From positions 15,440,948 to 15,504,947 of the forward strand of contig NC_133532.1 of assembly GCF_048544455.1 (NCBI RefSeq): a stretch of DNA of 64,000 nt, in the 5' to 3' direction. Below the pieces are notes generated by a model. It ran no database searches, was not told where the DNA came from, and worked only from the letters and a program-made list of their open reading frames with translations. The DNA is from Silene latifolia (Eukaryota; Streptophyta; Magnoliopsida; Caryophyllales; Caryophyllaceae). Made by a program: the position numbers and the translations under genes. Shown here piece after piece: positions 52,622 through 64,000 of this stretch; the stretch's first letter is position 1; each line of letters starts with the position of its first letter.

Positions 52622-54655
52622 GAAAGATACAAATTAATTATACTATATAGTTTTAAATCACTAGCACCGTGTGATGGACCCGATTAAGGGATCTCAATAC
52701 AAATATTATATAGTTTGGATTAAAATTAAATTATATAGAAGCTTGGTAATTTTCCTAAACATTTGTAAGAGACTAAAACTTGGTCAATTTCCTTAAAATA
52801 AAATAATTAATTAAGAAGGTCAATTTCAAGTAAAATAATTAATTAGTATAAACATGCACACTTATGGTATTAATAATTATCATCATAAAATTATATATTA
52901 AACTTAAAATCTATGCAATTTTATTAAACTTTATAGTTTATTAGATGTATAGAGATGTTAATTATTTAACATACAAGAATATAATATAAGTGGGTTATAA
53001 ATAATTCAAGTTAGATTCCATAATATATAATACTAGGTTTGGTGCCCGGCTTCGCCCGGGTTACCTCTATTTACCGTTAAATTTTATTTTCAATGAAATA
53101 AACTATGTTGGAGTTGTCTAACTCACACCTTTACTATTTGTAATATATTTTTCTACGGCATATCTTGAAATGTAAAATTTATTTTCAAATTATGAGACAC
53201 GTTCACTACCCCGCTATTAATATTATTACTTTCACGACATTCTTTCTTAATATCATTACGTTCACTAGTCCCGCGGTTACTATTGTTTCTTTTACTAATT
53301 CCTCTATTTTTTTTATTTTAAATTCATTATTCTCGTTAATTTTATCCGGCCTATATTTAAATAAATAAAATATTTCCTTGAGTCGATTGGTTATTTAATT
53401 GTTCATAATTTTTCTCATTGTTAGCACTGTTGCTTTCACTACATTCGTAGTTACTTTCACTACTCCCACTATCATTATTATAACTGTCACTACTCCCATA
53501 TTAATACCGTTAATTTTATTAATCTCGTTGCTGGTACTATTACTTTTACTACATTTAATTTAATGTATAATTCTTTGATGATACTAATTAATTCCATAAG
53601 TGGGGCATGTTAATTTTAAGGAAAATCACTATATTCTTGTGTTTTCTAAATTTAATTACCTTAATTTAATGTAATTTCCATAAATATTCTTCATCAAGGC
53701 ATCTTTATATTATACTTTTAACTAAAACTATATAATTTTTACATTGAGGTCCCTTTATCAGGTCCATCACACGGTGCTATCGATTTAAAACTATAGAGTA
53801 TAATTAATTTGTATATATTTCTTTAATTACATTGAAGTCCCTTGGTTTCTGGAATTAATATATAGTATTGATTGCATAATTCTTTCGATTTGATTTAATG
53901 CATATATGTAATATATTTATATAAATATATAACCCTCTTAAAATTGCATGCCTAAGTAGTGAAAGTAATTTCGTCAGTAAAGAAAATAATTGTAGTAACA
54001 TTGGATATAGTTTTTTTTTTTGGAAGGTGCATTGGATATAGTTATATGATAGTAATCAGAAAGATACAAATTAATTATACTATATAGTTTTAAATCACTA
54101 GCACCGTGTGATGGACCCGATTAAGGGATCTCAATGCAAATATTGTATAGTTTGGGTTAAAATTAAATTATATAGAAGCTTGGTAATTTTCCTAAACATT
54201 TGTAAGAGACTAAAACTTGGTCAATTTCCTTAAAATAAAATAATTAATTAAGAAGGTCAATTTCAAGTAAAATAATTAATTAGTATAAACATGCACACTT
54301 ATGGTATTAATAATTATCATCATAAAATTATATATTAAACTTAAAATCTATGCAATTTTATTAAACTTTATAGTTTATTAGATGTATAGAGATGTTAATT
54401 ATTTAACATACAAGAATATAATATAAGTGGGTTATAAATAATTCAAGTTAGATTCCATAATATATAATATTGCATAATTCTTTCGATTTGATTTAATGCA
54501 TATATGTAATATATTTATATAAATATATAATCCTCTTAAAATTGCATGCCTAAGTAGTGAAAGTAATTTCGTCAGTAAAGAAAATAATTGTAGTAACATT
54601 GGATATAGTTTTTTTTTTTGAAGGTGCATTGGATATAGTTATATGATAGTAATCA
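52622..54655 (+). repeat. 597-bp tandem duplication inside the outer Helitron
   Basis: Unit 1 is 52622-54058 less the 839-bp nested Helitron, which leaves 598 bp. Unit 2 is 54059-54655, 597 bp. Both begin GAAAGATACAAATTAATT and end ATGATAGTAATCA. Only unit 1 carries the nested insertion. Confidence 0.9.
53033..53871 (-). mobile_element. Nested Helitron (inner), minus strand
   Basis: On the minus strand it starts TCAATACTATATATTAATTC at 53871 and ends with the stem-loop CCCGGGCGAAGCCGGGC, a short spacer and CTAG at 53033, then T. It is 839 bp and non-coding. Its terminal 130 bases closely match the 5' end of the outer Helitron, so both are one family. The matching empty site is at 54469/54470 in the sister duplication unit. 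Confidence 0.88.
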
Positions 54656-55151
54656 CTCATTTGAATAGTAAAAGTAACAATATTATCAGCGAGATTAGTG
54701 AAAGTGGTAGAAACAACGGGAGTAGTGAAATAATCAATATTAATGCGGCAATAGTGAAAGTAACAATAATTACGACGCGAGTAATGAAATTATCAATATT
54801 AATGCGGCAGTAGTGACAGTAATAATAAGTACGGGGGGAGTAATGAAATTATCAATATTAATCTGGCAGTGGTGACAGTAACAATAACTACGGCGGAAGT
54901 AGTTAAAGTAACAATGATTACGGGCAAGTAGTGAAATGTTATTACTATTGTTTCATTAATAAGAGTAAAATATTAATAGCGGGAGTAGTGAATTTGTCTC
55001 AAAAATTATTTCATCGTAATTTTAGGACATGTCATAGAAAAATATATTAATGATAAATTTATGTATTATGCAACTTTAAGTAATTTTATTTAATTAAAAA
55101 AAATTAATGGTAAGTAAAGGTAGCCCTGCCGAAGCCGGGCACCAATACTAG

Positions 55152-55402
55152 TTAGAATATATTCCTTGATCTTACTCGGTTGTAGTGATCCTTAGCTTTA
55201 GGGAAGTAAATTATTTTGTTACCTTGTTAATATGAGCTAACTTAGGAATAGTTAGATTGTATCTTTTGCCTTGTACTGTATATATACATAGGTTTGTATA
55301 TGCCTTGTACTGTATATATACATAGGTTTACGATCTAATCACAAAAAAAAAAAAAAAAAAAAATTAATCAAAACGAAAATCCAGAAATCCAGCGACCTCA
55401 TC
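55152..55402 (+). other. Probable 5' LTR remnant and leader of the copia element
   Basis: Starts TTAGAATATATTCC, as in copia LTRs beginning TGTTAGAATATATTCC. It has a 28-bp direct duplication around CTTGTACTGTATATATACAT, and then an A(21) run at about 55344 where a TGGTATCAGAGC PBS would be expected. No PBS was found before the gag ATG at 55403. Confidence 0.45.
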
Positions 55403-56267
55403 ATGCCTGGTGATGGCGGAAAAACAGGAGGTGGTCCAAAGACCATTCCCATGAATTCACCTCTCTATCTTCATCCGTCCGACAATCCTAATCTCAATGT
55501 CACACAAATTATTTTCAATGGTGACAACTACGAGATGTGGGCAGAGGCGGTGAAGAATGGATTGGATGCTAAGAACAAATTGGTGTTTCTTGAAGGAAAA
55601 GTCAAAAAACCCGAGTGCAATGGTGAAGAGGACAGCCTAGAGTTAGTAGCATGGCGACAGTGTAATGTTATGTTGCGCGCGTGGCTTCGGAATGTCATTG
55701 AACCGAAGCTTCATCCGAGCATCTCCTTTTTGCAGTCCATCAAAGAAATTTGGGATGAATTGCGTGATAGGTACTCGGCGGGCAACGCACCTAGGGTTCA
55801 TCAGTTGAAGAGCGAGTTGAACGAATGCAAACAAGGAAGAGACTCGGTAGTAGAATACTATACGAGATTGAAGACTATCTGGGACAATTGGCAAATTATA
55901 GCAAGATCAAAGATTGTACTTGTGGTGTAGCCATGACAATAGCAAAAGAACGAGAAGAGGAGAAGGTACATCAGTTTTTAATGGGTTTAGATTCAAAATT
56001 ATATGGACAAGTGAGAACTAACCTACTGATGGAGGATCCCATAGCGAGTTTGACTCGTGCTTATGCCCTGATTTTGAGAGAAGAGAGACATGCTTCCCTT
56101 ACCAAAGTAAAGGAAGAACGAGATGAGGCTGCGATGACTGCCAGGCATCCTATGGAAGAAAGGGACACATTCCAGAACCAGAAACCGAAGAAGAGCCACC
56201 CCGGTGCACTCATTGCAAGAAGTACTATCATAAGAAGGAAAATTGATACGATAAGCATGGTTACGAA
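55403..56267 (+). pseudogene. Gag of the copia element
   Basis: Starts MPGDGGKTGGGPKTIPMNSP, with IIFNGDNYEMWAEAVKNGLD and AWLRNVIEPKLHPSISFLQS, the UBN2/Retrotran_gag pattern. The frame shifts at about 55890, then continues LANYSKIKDCTCGVAMTIAK and HQFLMGLDSKLYGQVRTNLL. The zinc knuckle CTHCKKYYHKKEN is followed by TGA (56244) where its last Cys is expected. So this Gag has one or two frame breaks and a stop replacing a zinc ligand. Confidence 0.8.
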
Positions 56268-59061
56268 GTGGTGAAGGCACGTGAAAGGGGGAGAGGACGA
56301 AGACGATATGGGACTGGTCGAGGAAATGGCAGTCGTGGCAGGGGCAGAGGACGAGGACAGAGTGAGAACACACACCAGGCGAGCGCCATGACAGCAGCAA
56401 CAGGTGCACGACAAGGAGAACCATCAGGCAAGAACGTTCCTTTTACAGATGAAGAAATTGAAAGGATTCGATCATTGTTGGGGGCGAGTCCTGATGGAAA
56501 CGAAAAATTAAAAGGTATGAAATTAACCATTGATGTTGAATGGATGATAGACAGTGGTGCGTCTCACCATATGACAGGAAAGCGTGACTTGTTGATGAAT
56601 TCGTGGGTCGATACTCCGTCATCAGTAAGTTTGCCGGATGGGAGAGAAATCGAAGCAAGCATTCATGGAGAAGTTCAATTGGGTCCTAATTTTATATTGA
56701 AAGATGTTTTGTTTGTACCTAAGCTCACTTGTAATTTAATTTCCGTCCAACAAATAATACGCGAAAATAATTGTATAATAACATTTCATTCGGATTATTG
56801 TGAAATGCAGGACCGGACTACGAGGATGGAGATTGGACGGGGTGAGCATTGGAAAGGGGTTTATTATTTCAAGTCGAAAGAGACAGAAGTTGCAGGTAGG
56901 GTCATGGCACCAAAGGATAGTCGTCTATGGCATAAACGACTAGGACATCCTTCTACGAGTATTTTTTCCCAATTTTCTTCTTTAGTTGGACATAATTTGC
57001 GTTGGTTTTCAGACGATTTTTGTGATTTGTGTTGTAGAGCCAAACAGTCTCGCACTTCATTTAAGCTCAATAATAAAAGGTGTGATAAATTGTTTGGTCT
57101 TATTCATTGTGATATATGGGGAAAATACAGTGTAGCTAGTTTGACTCGAGCCCATTATTTTTTGACTATTGTTGATGACCATAGCCGGGGAGTATGGGTT
57201 TACCTCATGAAAGAGAAAAGTGAAGCAGGAGACCTAATGAAATTTTTTTGTCAAATGGTAAAAGTTCAGTTTGAAACGTGTGTCAAAGTCATTCAAAGTG
57301 ATAATGGAACAGAATTATTGTCTGGGTCCATGCAACACTATTATGAAGAGAATGGTATTTTGTTTCAAACAAGCAATGTCGACACACCCCAACAGAATGG
57401 TCGGGTAGAAAGGAAACACCGTCACATCCTTGAAAAAGCAAGGGCATTGCGATTTCAAGGGAGTTTACCTATCCAATTTTGGGGTGAATGCGTACTCACG
57501 GCTGCATATCTTATAAATAGAACACCTACACCCTTACTAAATGGTAAAACACCCTATGAAATATTGCATAAAAGAAAGCCCACGTTTGATAATTTAAAAG
57601 TTCTAGGATGTCTATGCTATGTCCATAACAAAGACAAACAACGTGATAAATTTGGGGAACGTGGGAAGCGGTGCATTTTCATCGGGTATCCCCATAGTAA
57701 GAAGGGTTGGAAGGTATATGACTTAAAGGAAAAGCGGGTTTTCGTGTCACGAGATGTTATTTTTTATGAACATGTCTATCCATACTCGGTCACGGATGAT
57801 GTCCCTGGGTCACAAATAGGACGCACTTTGGATCAAGATAATTGGGAACATTATTCCCCTGGTCACGTTGACATGAATAGTGAAGCAAGGGAAGATGTGG
57901 AACAGGTGCATGAACATAGCAATGAAACAGAAGAAATTGTTGGGAATGGTACGGGAAATGCAGGAAATCATGAGCTTGGAGGTGTTGAAAATAGCGTGCA
58001 TATTGGTGATTTGATAGAGGAACAGACGGGTACAAACACGGGTGAGGAAAGAATGGGTCGTGGAGCACGGGAAAAATTCGAACCGGCATGGAAAAAGGAT
58101 TATTATTGCAAATCGATAAGAATAATTACCTCAAATTCGAATGCTCATCACGTCCAAAATTCATCCTCACGGTCAGGTACGCGTTATCCTCTAGTCAATT
58201 ATGTTGATACAAATTGTTATAGTCAATCACACAAAGAGTTCTTAGCCACGATTGATGACAATCGTGAGCCCAGTCATTATTCTCAGGCTGCAAAGAATTC
58301 GAAATGGAGAGAAGCCATGAGCAAGGAGATTGAAGCCCTTGAAAAAAATGGGACGTGGAAGGTGGTGACACTACCGGAAGGGAAGAAACCCATTGGTTGT
58401 AAGTGGGTATACAAGATAAAGTATAAAGCCGACGGAACAGTGGAACGGTACAAGGCAAGACTCGTAGCACAAGAATTCACTCAAGTGGAGGGGATCGATT
58501 TTCATGAGACCTACGCGCCTGTAGCAAAGATGACAAGTGTGAGATGTATGCTAGCAGTGGCCGTAATCAAAGGTTGGTTTATTGAACAATTAGATGTCAA
58601 CAACGCCTTTCTACATGGAGATCTCGAGGAGGAAGTTTATATGAAGATTCTACAAGGCTATGAGAGGACGGGAGAAAACAAGGTATGAAAGCTTTTGAAA
58701 TCGATTTATGGGTTGAAACAGGCTTGCAGAAACTGGTTTGCCAAACTGACCACTTCGTTGAAGAGTTGCGGTTTTGTTCAGTCGTTAGCGGACTACTCCT
58801 TGTTTACTTTCAATCGAAATAGGGTATTCATAGGAGTTCTCGTGTATGTAGACGACATGATAGTGGTTAGTAATGATCGAGAAGCTTGCACAAAATTCAA
58901 AGGATTCTTGGATAAGAGCTTTGGAATCAAATACTTGGGAAGGCTCAAGTACTTCTTGGGCATAGAGGTAGCACATGGTGCAAATGGGTTGTTCTTGAAT
59001 CAAAAGAAATATGCGATGAACATCATAGAGGAAACGGGGATGGAAGGAGCTAAAACCGTAT
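56245..59061 (+). pseudogene. Copia pol: protease, integrase, RT (truncated by element 3)
   Basis: After a basic Arg/Gly stretch the protease shows [19 protein letters not shown]. Integrase follows with [39 protein letters not shown] and [14 protein letters not shown] (D-D-E), then [21 protein letters not shown] begins [20 protein letters not shown], with [20 protein letters not shown] and the catalytic VYVDDMIVVSND. A TGA at 58686-58688 lies in frame between [12 protein letters not shown].. and KSIYGLKQA; CGA to TGA would explain it. The reading is cut at 59061 by the LTR of element 3, so RNase H and the 3' LTR are outside the window. The order PR-IN-RT is diagnostic of Ty1/copia. Confidence 0.9.
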
Positions 59062-61503
59062 TGTGGACAGCGGGCCGCCCACGGGGGCGCTTGGGAGGAA
59101 AAGAGAAACAAGCGTTTGCATTTTTGTATGGAGTCGCCACCAATTTTTATGGGAAATTGGAACCGTTCGAATACCTCGTGTCATGTCAAGACACAAAGTA
59201 GTGACATGAACACTAAGCAATCGTTACCCTTAGTATTCTATGTCTAGAATGACTCTCGTGGATGCCAATGAACACGGGTGTTCACAGATATCTGGAGTAA
59301 GGGGTGAGGGTACGTATTAGGAAACTCTTTTGATCGAACACCTAATCCCGCCCGCCTCGATAGCGGCCTCTACTAATTATTAGGGAAGTTATTCGTACTT
59401 GATATATCGTCGGCTATATGCATGCAATGCAACATCCAAGTTTTAATCCTAACATGTGAGAAATTAATACTAAATCGGCTGACAGTTAATTAGCATACAA
59501 TTAATGTCAAAGTAGGATTTATGGTTCAATTATATGCGAATGCATACAAACAATAAAAGAAATACAATAAATATAAATTACAATAATGAAAATTACAACA
59601 ATTACAATGGAATAGGCGATTTATGTCGAAAATACCTTTAAAACGGATGATTTGAGAAAAAAAGAATAAAAGAATGAAAGAAAGGATCAAATAAATTAAC
59701 GAACAGGAATTAGCGTGATATTACGGTTAATAGTTAGTTAATATGTAAACTAATTATGCTACATCAAGGCAGAAACGGAGTTCAGGGACGAACTTCGGCC
59801 AGAACAAAGCGCAGCAGAGCTGCGTCCTTTGGAATAGGCGCAGCAGACGCTGCGTCTGTTCCTTGGCTCAGTTCTGGCCGTGAAGCCGTAATTGCAAGCC
59901 GTTAATGTTAATTGGTGATTTAATGATCAATTGGTATTATTTACTCGGACGGAAGTGATTAGTAGGTTATTTAACATACGAATGGGTCATGAAAACAGTA
60001 AAACATGAATAAAATGGAATTAACATAGGATGGATTAATTACAGGAGTGAAAAATATTAACAAACCAAACAAATTAATTCAATTAAGTAGGTTAGACACG
60101 ATGGATTAATGACGAATATGCGATGAATATGACAAATAACAGATGAAAACTATAACAAAGACGAATTCCAGAAACCCAATATTGATGAATTGAATCTCTA
60201 TAACCCGGAATTGAATTTAATGACGAAAACCCGCAAATATTGGATTATTTGGGATTTAAGTCGAATTTGTGATGATTAAAACATATTAAAGATGATGAAT
60301 AATAATATACATGTGAATTATATGCTATCATGGCGAAGAATTAACAAACAAACGAAACAAATAAAAGAACTTTGACGAATAACAGAGGACGAACGAAGAA
60401 GAAAGGAAGCAGGAACTGCGGCAGCCTCACGAAGAGGCGCAGCAGGAACTGCGCTCCTTCGAAGAGGCGCAGCAGTTGCTGCGTCCTTTCTCGACGGTTA
60501 TCTACTGGAAATCCGCAAAAGGAGGTTTTAAAGCATGGTTTTAGAAATCGGTTTTAATGATATTTTCGACATAAATCTTACATTGATGATTACAATAAAC
60601 AAATACAATAAATAAAAGAGATTTTTACACCCTCAGACTTACATGTTGACGAAACGAGAAGGACTAAGATATCGATTAGTGATGCTCGACGCGAATGCAA
60701 AGAAAGTGCCCTCGTAAGAGGAAAACGATTAAGTTAATTAAGTTGATTGATGTGTAGTTGGTCAAATTGGTCGGTCATGCAAACGGGGAGGCTGGTACTC
60801 AGAAGAATCCGAGCTTACGTGGTCGAAAGTTCAAGCACGTAGACGCCAAAAAGTAAGAACAAAGTCTAGAATGCAAAGGGAGAAGAGAAGGGCGGACACT
60901 CGCGTGAAAAATATAAGGAGCGAAGGCTCCTATTTATACTAATCACGTGAAGGAATTAGGGTTTCGGAGACTCTTTGGAAGTGAATCTCGGAAAGATATG
61001 AAAAAGATACGAGAAATACGCAGAAAGGGCCGGGAAGAGGCGCGGCAGCCCATGCGTCTCTTGGAAGAGGCGCAAAGACTGCTGCGTCTGTTCCCAAGGG
61101 GTTTCCTCTCGGAAGAAAGATTTCCGTGTTTGAGTTATGGTAGGACGGAAATAATTCGGTTTTCCTTAATATCTTATGTGAATATTACGGGAAATTGTTT
61201 ACTAAAAGATAAAATTTATGAAATATGGAATAGAAATATCCAGGAACATTCGAACATTCGACTCGGGATTAATGGTTATCGAGAAAATGGAGACGGTTTT
61301 AGGCCCCCGGACTCGAATGTACTCTAATTATCTGTCAAAACGACCGTATCGGCACGTAGATGACAACTAAGAGGTAGACATTAATATTTGAGCAATCACT
61401 TGACGATAATCTTACGAATTGTCACAAGTCGTTCCGCGTACCAAACATGCGGCCCAATCATCACCGGGTGGTTTGCGGGAGGTGCAGAAATGAGGTATCT
61501 ACA
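59062..61503 (-). repeat. 3' LTR of element 3
   Basis: 2442 bp, collinear with both LTRs of element 2 but more diverged from them than they are from each other. It keeps the palindromic subrepeats (59802-59863, 60410-60490, 61033-61096) and the promoter pair TATA (60931-60938) and CACGTG (60944-60949). Confidence 0.92.
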
Positions 61504-62620
61504 GAGCCCCCACTTTGACTGAGGCTTGGACAAGGCGAAAGTCAAAGTATAGCCATCGGGTCAATCGAAGATTACAACCTGACGACTATGGCGACGCGAG
61601 GCGCTCAAGGGTCGAGCCAAGGACCTGTCGTCGGGAACATTTTAGAGTCTGTCGACTATCGGGGAGGGTCGTTTAAAGTCCATTAGACTACGTAAGGAGG
61701 CTCGCCAGCCATAAGAAGAGATCATACCTGAGACTTCTTCTCGAGATGCTTCCGGAGGTGCGTAGGAGCTAAGGTTGAGCGTAGGAGCTAAGGGTGAGAC
61801 CTAAAAGATACATAAGGATAGGTGCTAGGGTGTGGGGCCCTAAAGGAAAGCATCAACGGGAAGGAGGCCAAATATAAGTTCAACTTTAAAGGATAGCTAA
61901 AGTTTGGGTATAGGAACTCTATTGGTTTGGGAAACGGGAGAACGACTCCTTGTCGAACTCGCATGGGAAACACGAAATATTGTGAGTAGCAGGACACGGG
62001 CGGGAGCTCTTTGGGAAAAAGCGCTTGGGTAGTCTTCGAGAAATAATTGCGAGTAGCAGGACACAGGCGGGAACTGCTGAGGGGAAATCTGCTTGGGTAG
62101 ATGTTAATCCTCACGTCTTGAGAGGGACAGTACGTCCGCTTACTCTCGCTGGAGACATGATTGGGAATTATTCTTCTTGTCATGAGAGGGAAGTATATCC
62201 GCTTACTCTCGCTGGAGACATAATGAAAGTGTGTCGAATTCTGTGAAGGAATAAATGCTCGTTGCGACAAGCAAAAGGTCTTGGAAATGCGGGCCGGAAC
62301 GAAAGAAAATCGTCAAACGGACCAAAAGAATAAAATAGCATCGGGGAAGAGGCGCACCAAAGATGGGCCCACAAATAACGAATTCATAACGAATTTTTGA
62401 AAATCAGTATGGAGGGAACACAAGGAAGAGGCGCAGCAAGAGTTGCGTCTCTTGGAAGAGGCGCAGCGCCTGCTGCGTCTATTCCCCAAAGTGATTTTTC
62501 TGCGTAAAAACGCGATGAATCAGAGGTTTATATTCATTTGCTCGAAACACAAATCACACAATTTCTCTCTCAAATCTTCACCATTTCCGCCAAGGTTTGA
62601 TCCAAAAGCTTGCATTAATC
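61504..62620. other. Polypurine tract and non-coding 3' region of element 3
   Basis: Minus strand GTGGGGGCTC next to the LTR is the polypurine tract. The rest matches 10451-11705 with indels and includes the palindromic cluster at 62424-62488 upstream of gene A. No gene is seen. Confidence 0.65.
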
Positions 62621-64000
62621 ATGACTAATCGAGGTATGTGTCTCATTCTTGCATTAATCGTCTATATTTGTCCAATTTTGAGCCGAAAAATCTAGGGTTT
62701 ATGACCCATTTGATCGAAATTTTGGGGCTTTTCCCCCAAACGCATTTGCTTTGTCGAATTGACATTAGAAATGGATAGTAGGTAGTATTAGGAACATAAC
62801 CATGTATTTGTCTTGGATTTTTGTTAAGTTTTGAGCCTTTGAGTGAAATTTGAGACGGTTTTACAGCTAAACCGTAAATTGCTTCGAAAATAGCCTTAGG
62901 ATTGCCCATTTGCGATGAAACTCGATATTTGGGATCCTTGAATGATGGGTAAACTTTCTACCATCTCGAAATTTTGATTTGTGACAGCTTTTTCAGGACA
63001 CTTTTCTAGGGCATAATCACCGTTATAACGAAATGCTGCCGAAATTTTGACTCGAACCCGGGACTAGGCTTCAAGTTAGGCTTGACTTGACCCAAATTAC
63101 CACATGAGTGGTCGGGTAGATGGGAATATGGCCAAGGATGGCAAGAAAAGAGCGGTTTCAGGGCTTCCTAAGGCTCGAAAATCCCTTAACCAAGGCTTGT
63201 CGTCACGTGACGCGGCCTAAATTTGCTTTAACGTTGCAGGTGATGAGGCTTCTACTTCTGGGAGAGCTCCCATGGAGATAGACGTTGCTACTGTCGAGGA
63301 GGCTTTAGAGCAGGCCTTCACCGCTGCGGTGATGGCTGCTGGGGACGGGGTCCATGAGGAGGCCGTCAGCTGAGATAAGCTCCTGCGTGGGCTGAGACTT
63401 GGGAGAGCAGGCACCTGGTGTGGGCTGCAGAGGGTCACCTGTCCTACAGGACGGTGAAGAGCTTGGTAAATAGGAATTCACTACTCATTAACCATCCTCT
63501 TTCATTCATTTGTTCAAATTTCTTTCAAATTTCATTCAAAACTAAAGATAGCTTTTGTTTCAAATCACAATAGGAGGCCGGGAACATCAGGTCGTTCTCG
63601 GGTTACACGACAGCGATGGAGCACTACGAGCGGCTGTCGGCGGAGGAGAGGGCCATGATCGAGCGTGGAGCGTTCGGTCCTTTGGTTCAGGTCTAGAGGG
63701 ACATCGCGAAGAGGAAGTTGCGGGCTAACCTTAGCCTGGTCCGCGCTTTCTTGGACCGATTCTGGGATACGACTTCCACGTTTTACATGCCTTTCGGTGA
63801 GGTGGGAGTCACTCTGGAGGACTACGGCGTGATTTCTGGTCTGCCGTGCGGGACCGAGGAGGTGGAGTGGTCGGAGACTGCCATGAGGGCGGATTCGGCC
63901 GAGACGAGGAGATTGATCGGCTGAAACTTGTCGCCGAAGGCTGTTACAGTGCCGGGTTTGATACCCAGTTCCTACGTTCGAGACTACTTTGCGGGGAAGA
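62621..64000 (+). pseudogene. Cargo gene A copy in element 3 (PMD gene, runs off the window)
   Basis: Exon 1 62621-62633 (ATGACTAATCGAG), exon 2 63240-63465 and exon 3 from 63574 keep the same GT..AG borders as in element 2. Exon 2 has an in-frame stop in part of its length. Exon 3 reads SGYTTAMEHYERLSAEERAM and TFYMPFGEVGVTLEDYGVIS, with TAG near 63695 and TGA near 63923 at places where element 2 has TGG (Trp). This copy is decayed at different sites from its sister, while splice sites are kept. Confidence 0.8.

Larger units (their letters stand above)
52572..55151 (+). mobile_element. Non-autonomous Helitron (outer)
   Basis: Starts TCAATACTATATATTAATTC at 52572 after an A. It ends with a GC-rich stem-loop (GCCCTGCCGAAGCCGGGC), a short spacer and CTAG at 55151, followed by T. 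TC...stem-loop...CTRR between A and T is the Helitron signature. It has no Rep/helicase ORF. The inside holds a 597-bp tandem duplication and a nested Helitron of the same family. From 54660 on it contains many short repeats around GTAGTGAAAGTAACAATA. Confidence 0.82.
59062..64000 (-). mobile_element. Tat-lineage element 3, same family as element 2 (partial)
   Basis: The 3' LTR (59062-61503) is followed by the polypurine tract and the antisense region, including the first exons of cargo gene A, up to the window edge. The insertion is inside copia RT. The five bases before it are CGTAT; the partner duplication lies outside. Confidence 0.9.

Noticed and set aside
53033..55151. A single transposon with terminal inverted repeats (GGTGCCCGGCTTCGCCC at both ends)
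   Set aside because: The two GC-rich ends are the 3' stem-loops of two oppositely oriented Helitrons, each with its own TC start; the exact empty site at 54469 supports this.
58785..59201. Copia RT reading on past 59061
   Set aside because: The added residues (WTAGRPRGR..) come from the LTR of element 3, not from a real RT end.

Overview
This window is plant nuclear DNA, most likely from an intergenic, repeat-rich part of a eudicot chromosome. The evidence is layered LTR retrotransposons, a Mutator-like transposase gene, Helitrons, MITEs and a tRNA-type SINE, with GT..AG introns in several genes. I cannot name the species; a Caryophyllales plant is a weak guess. No intact ordinary host gene is visible. 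The one clear non-transposon gene is a truncated plant aspartic protease.

Layout. 1-756 is the end of a copia-like LTR. 757-28569 is a Tat-lineage Ty3/gypsy element on the minus strand (element 1). It has a decayed pol with two RNase H domains, a convergent coiled-coil ORF and a 5' LTR at 28009-28569. Its gag is split by a second Tat-lineage element (element 2, 8074-27397). Element 2 has 2.4-kb LTRs, a PBS, a PPT, and gag-PR-RT-aRNH-IN on the minus strand. On the plus strand it carries two spliced plant-mobile-domain-like genes (11706-14711 and 15660-17182). A third copy of the same family enters at 59062 and runs off the right edge.

28570-34723 holds a plant-mobile-domain gene remnant, then two small divergent genes (a GRF zinc-finger membrane protein and an unknown protein) around an 18-bp repeat array. 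Next come a telomere-like tract and a FAR1/MULE transposase that seems to run into an OTU cysteine-protease domain. The transposase has an intron holding six regularly spaced palindromes. 35041-36800 holds degenerate repeats, a Tourist-like MITE and a head-to-head LTR foldback.

37540-48072 is an LTR-internal-LTR-internal-LTR array of a non-autonomous gypsy element, bounded by a single ATCTC target duplication and inserted in a small TRIM-like element. 49067-50725 is a deletion derivative of a copia element. 50894-52571 is the aspartic protease pseudogene, with a SINE and a hAT-like MITE in one intron. It ends where a 2.58-kb Helitron (52572-55151) begins. That Helitron contains a 597-bp tandem duplication, one unit of which carries a second Helitron. 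55152-59061 is a copia element whose RT is broken by the third Tat element.

The most interesting signals are: spliced antisense cargo genes inside Tat elements; a GC-rich palindromic motif shared by their LTRs and the upstream regions of the cargo genes; the MULE-OTU association with its palindrome array; an exact empty site for the nested Helitron; and copy-to-copy differences concentrated at CAG/CTG, which suggest consensus errors at methylated CHG sites, so some apparent frameshifts may not be real.
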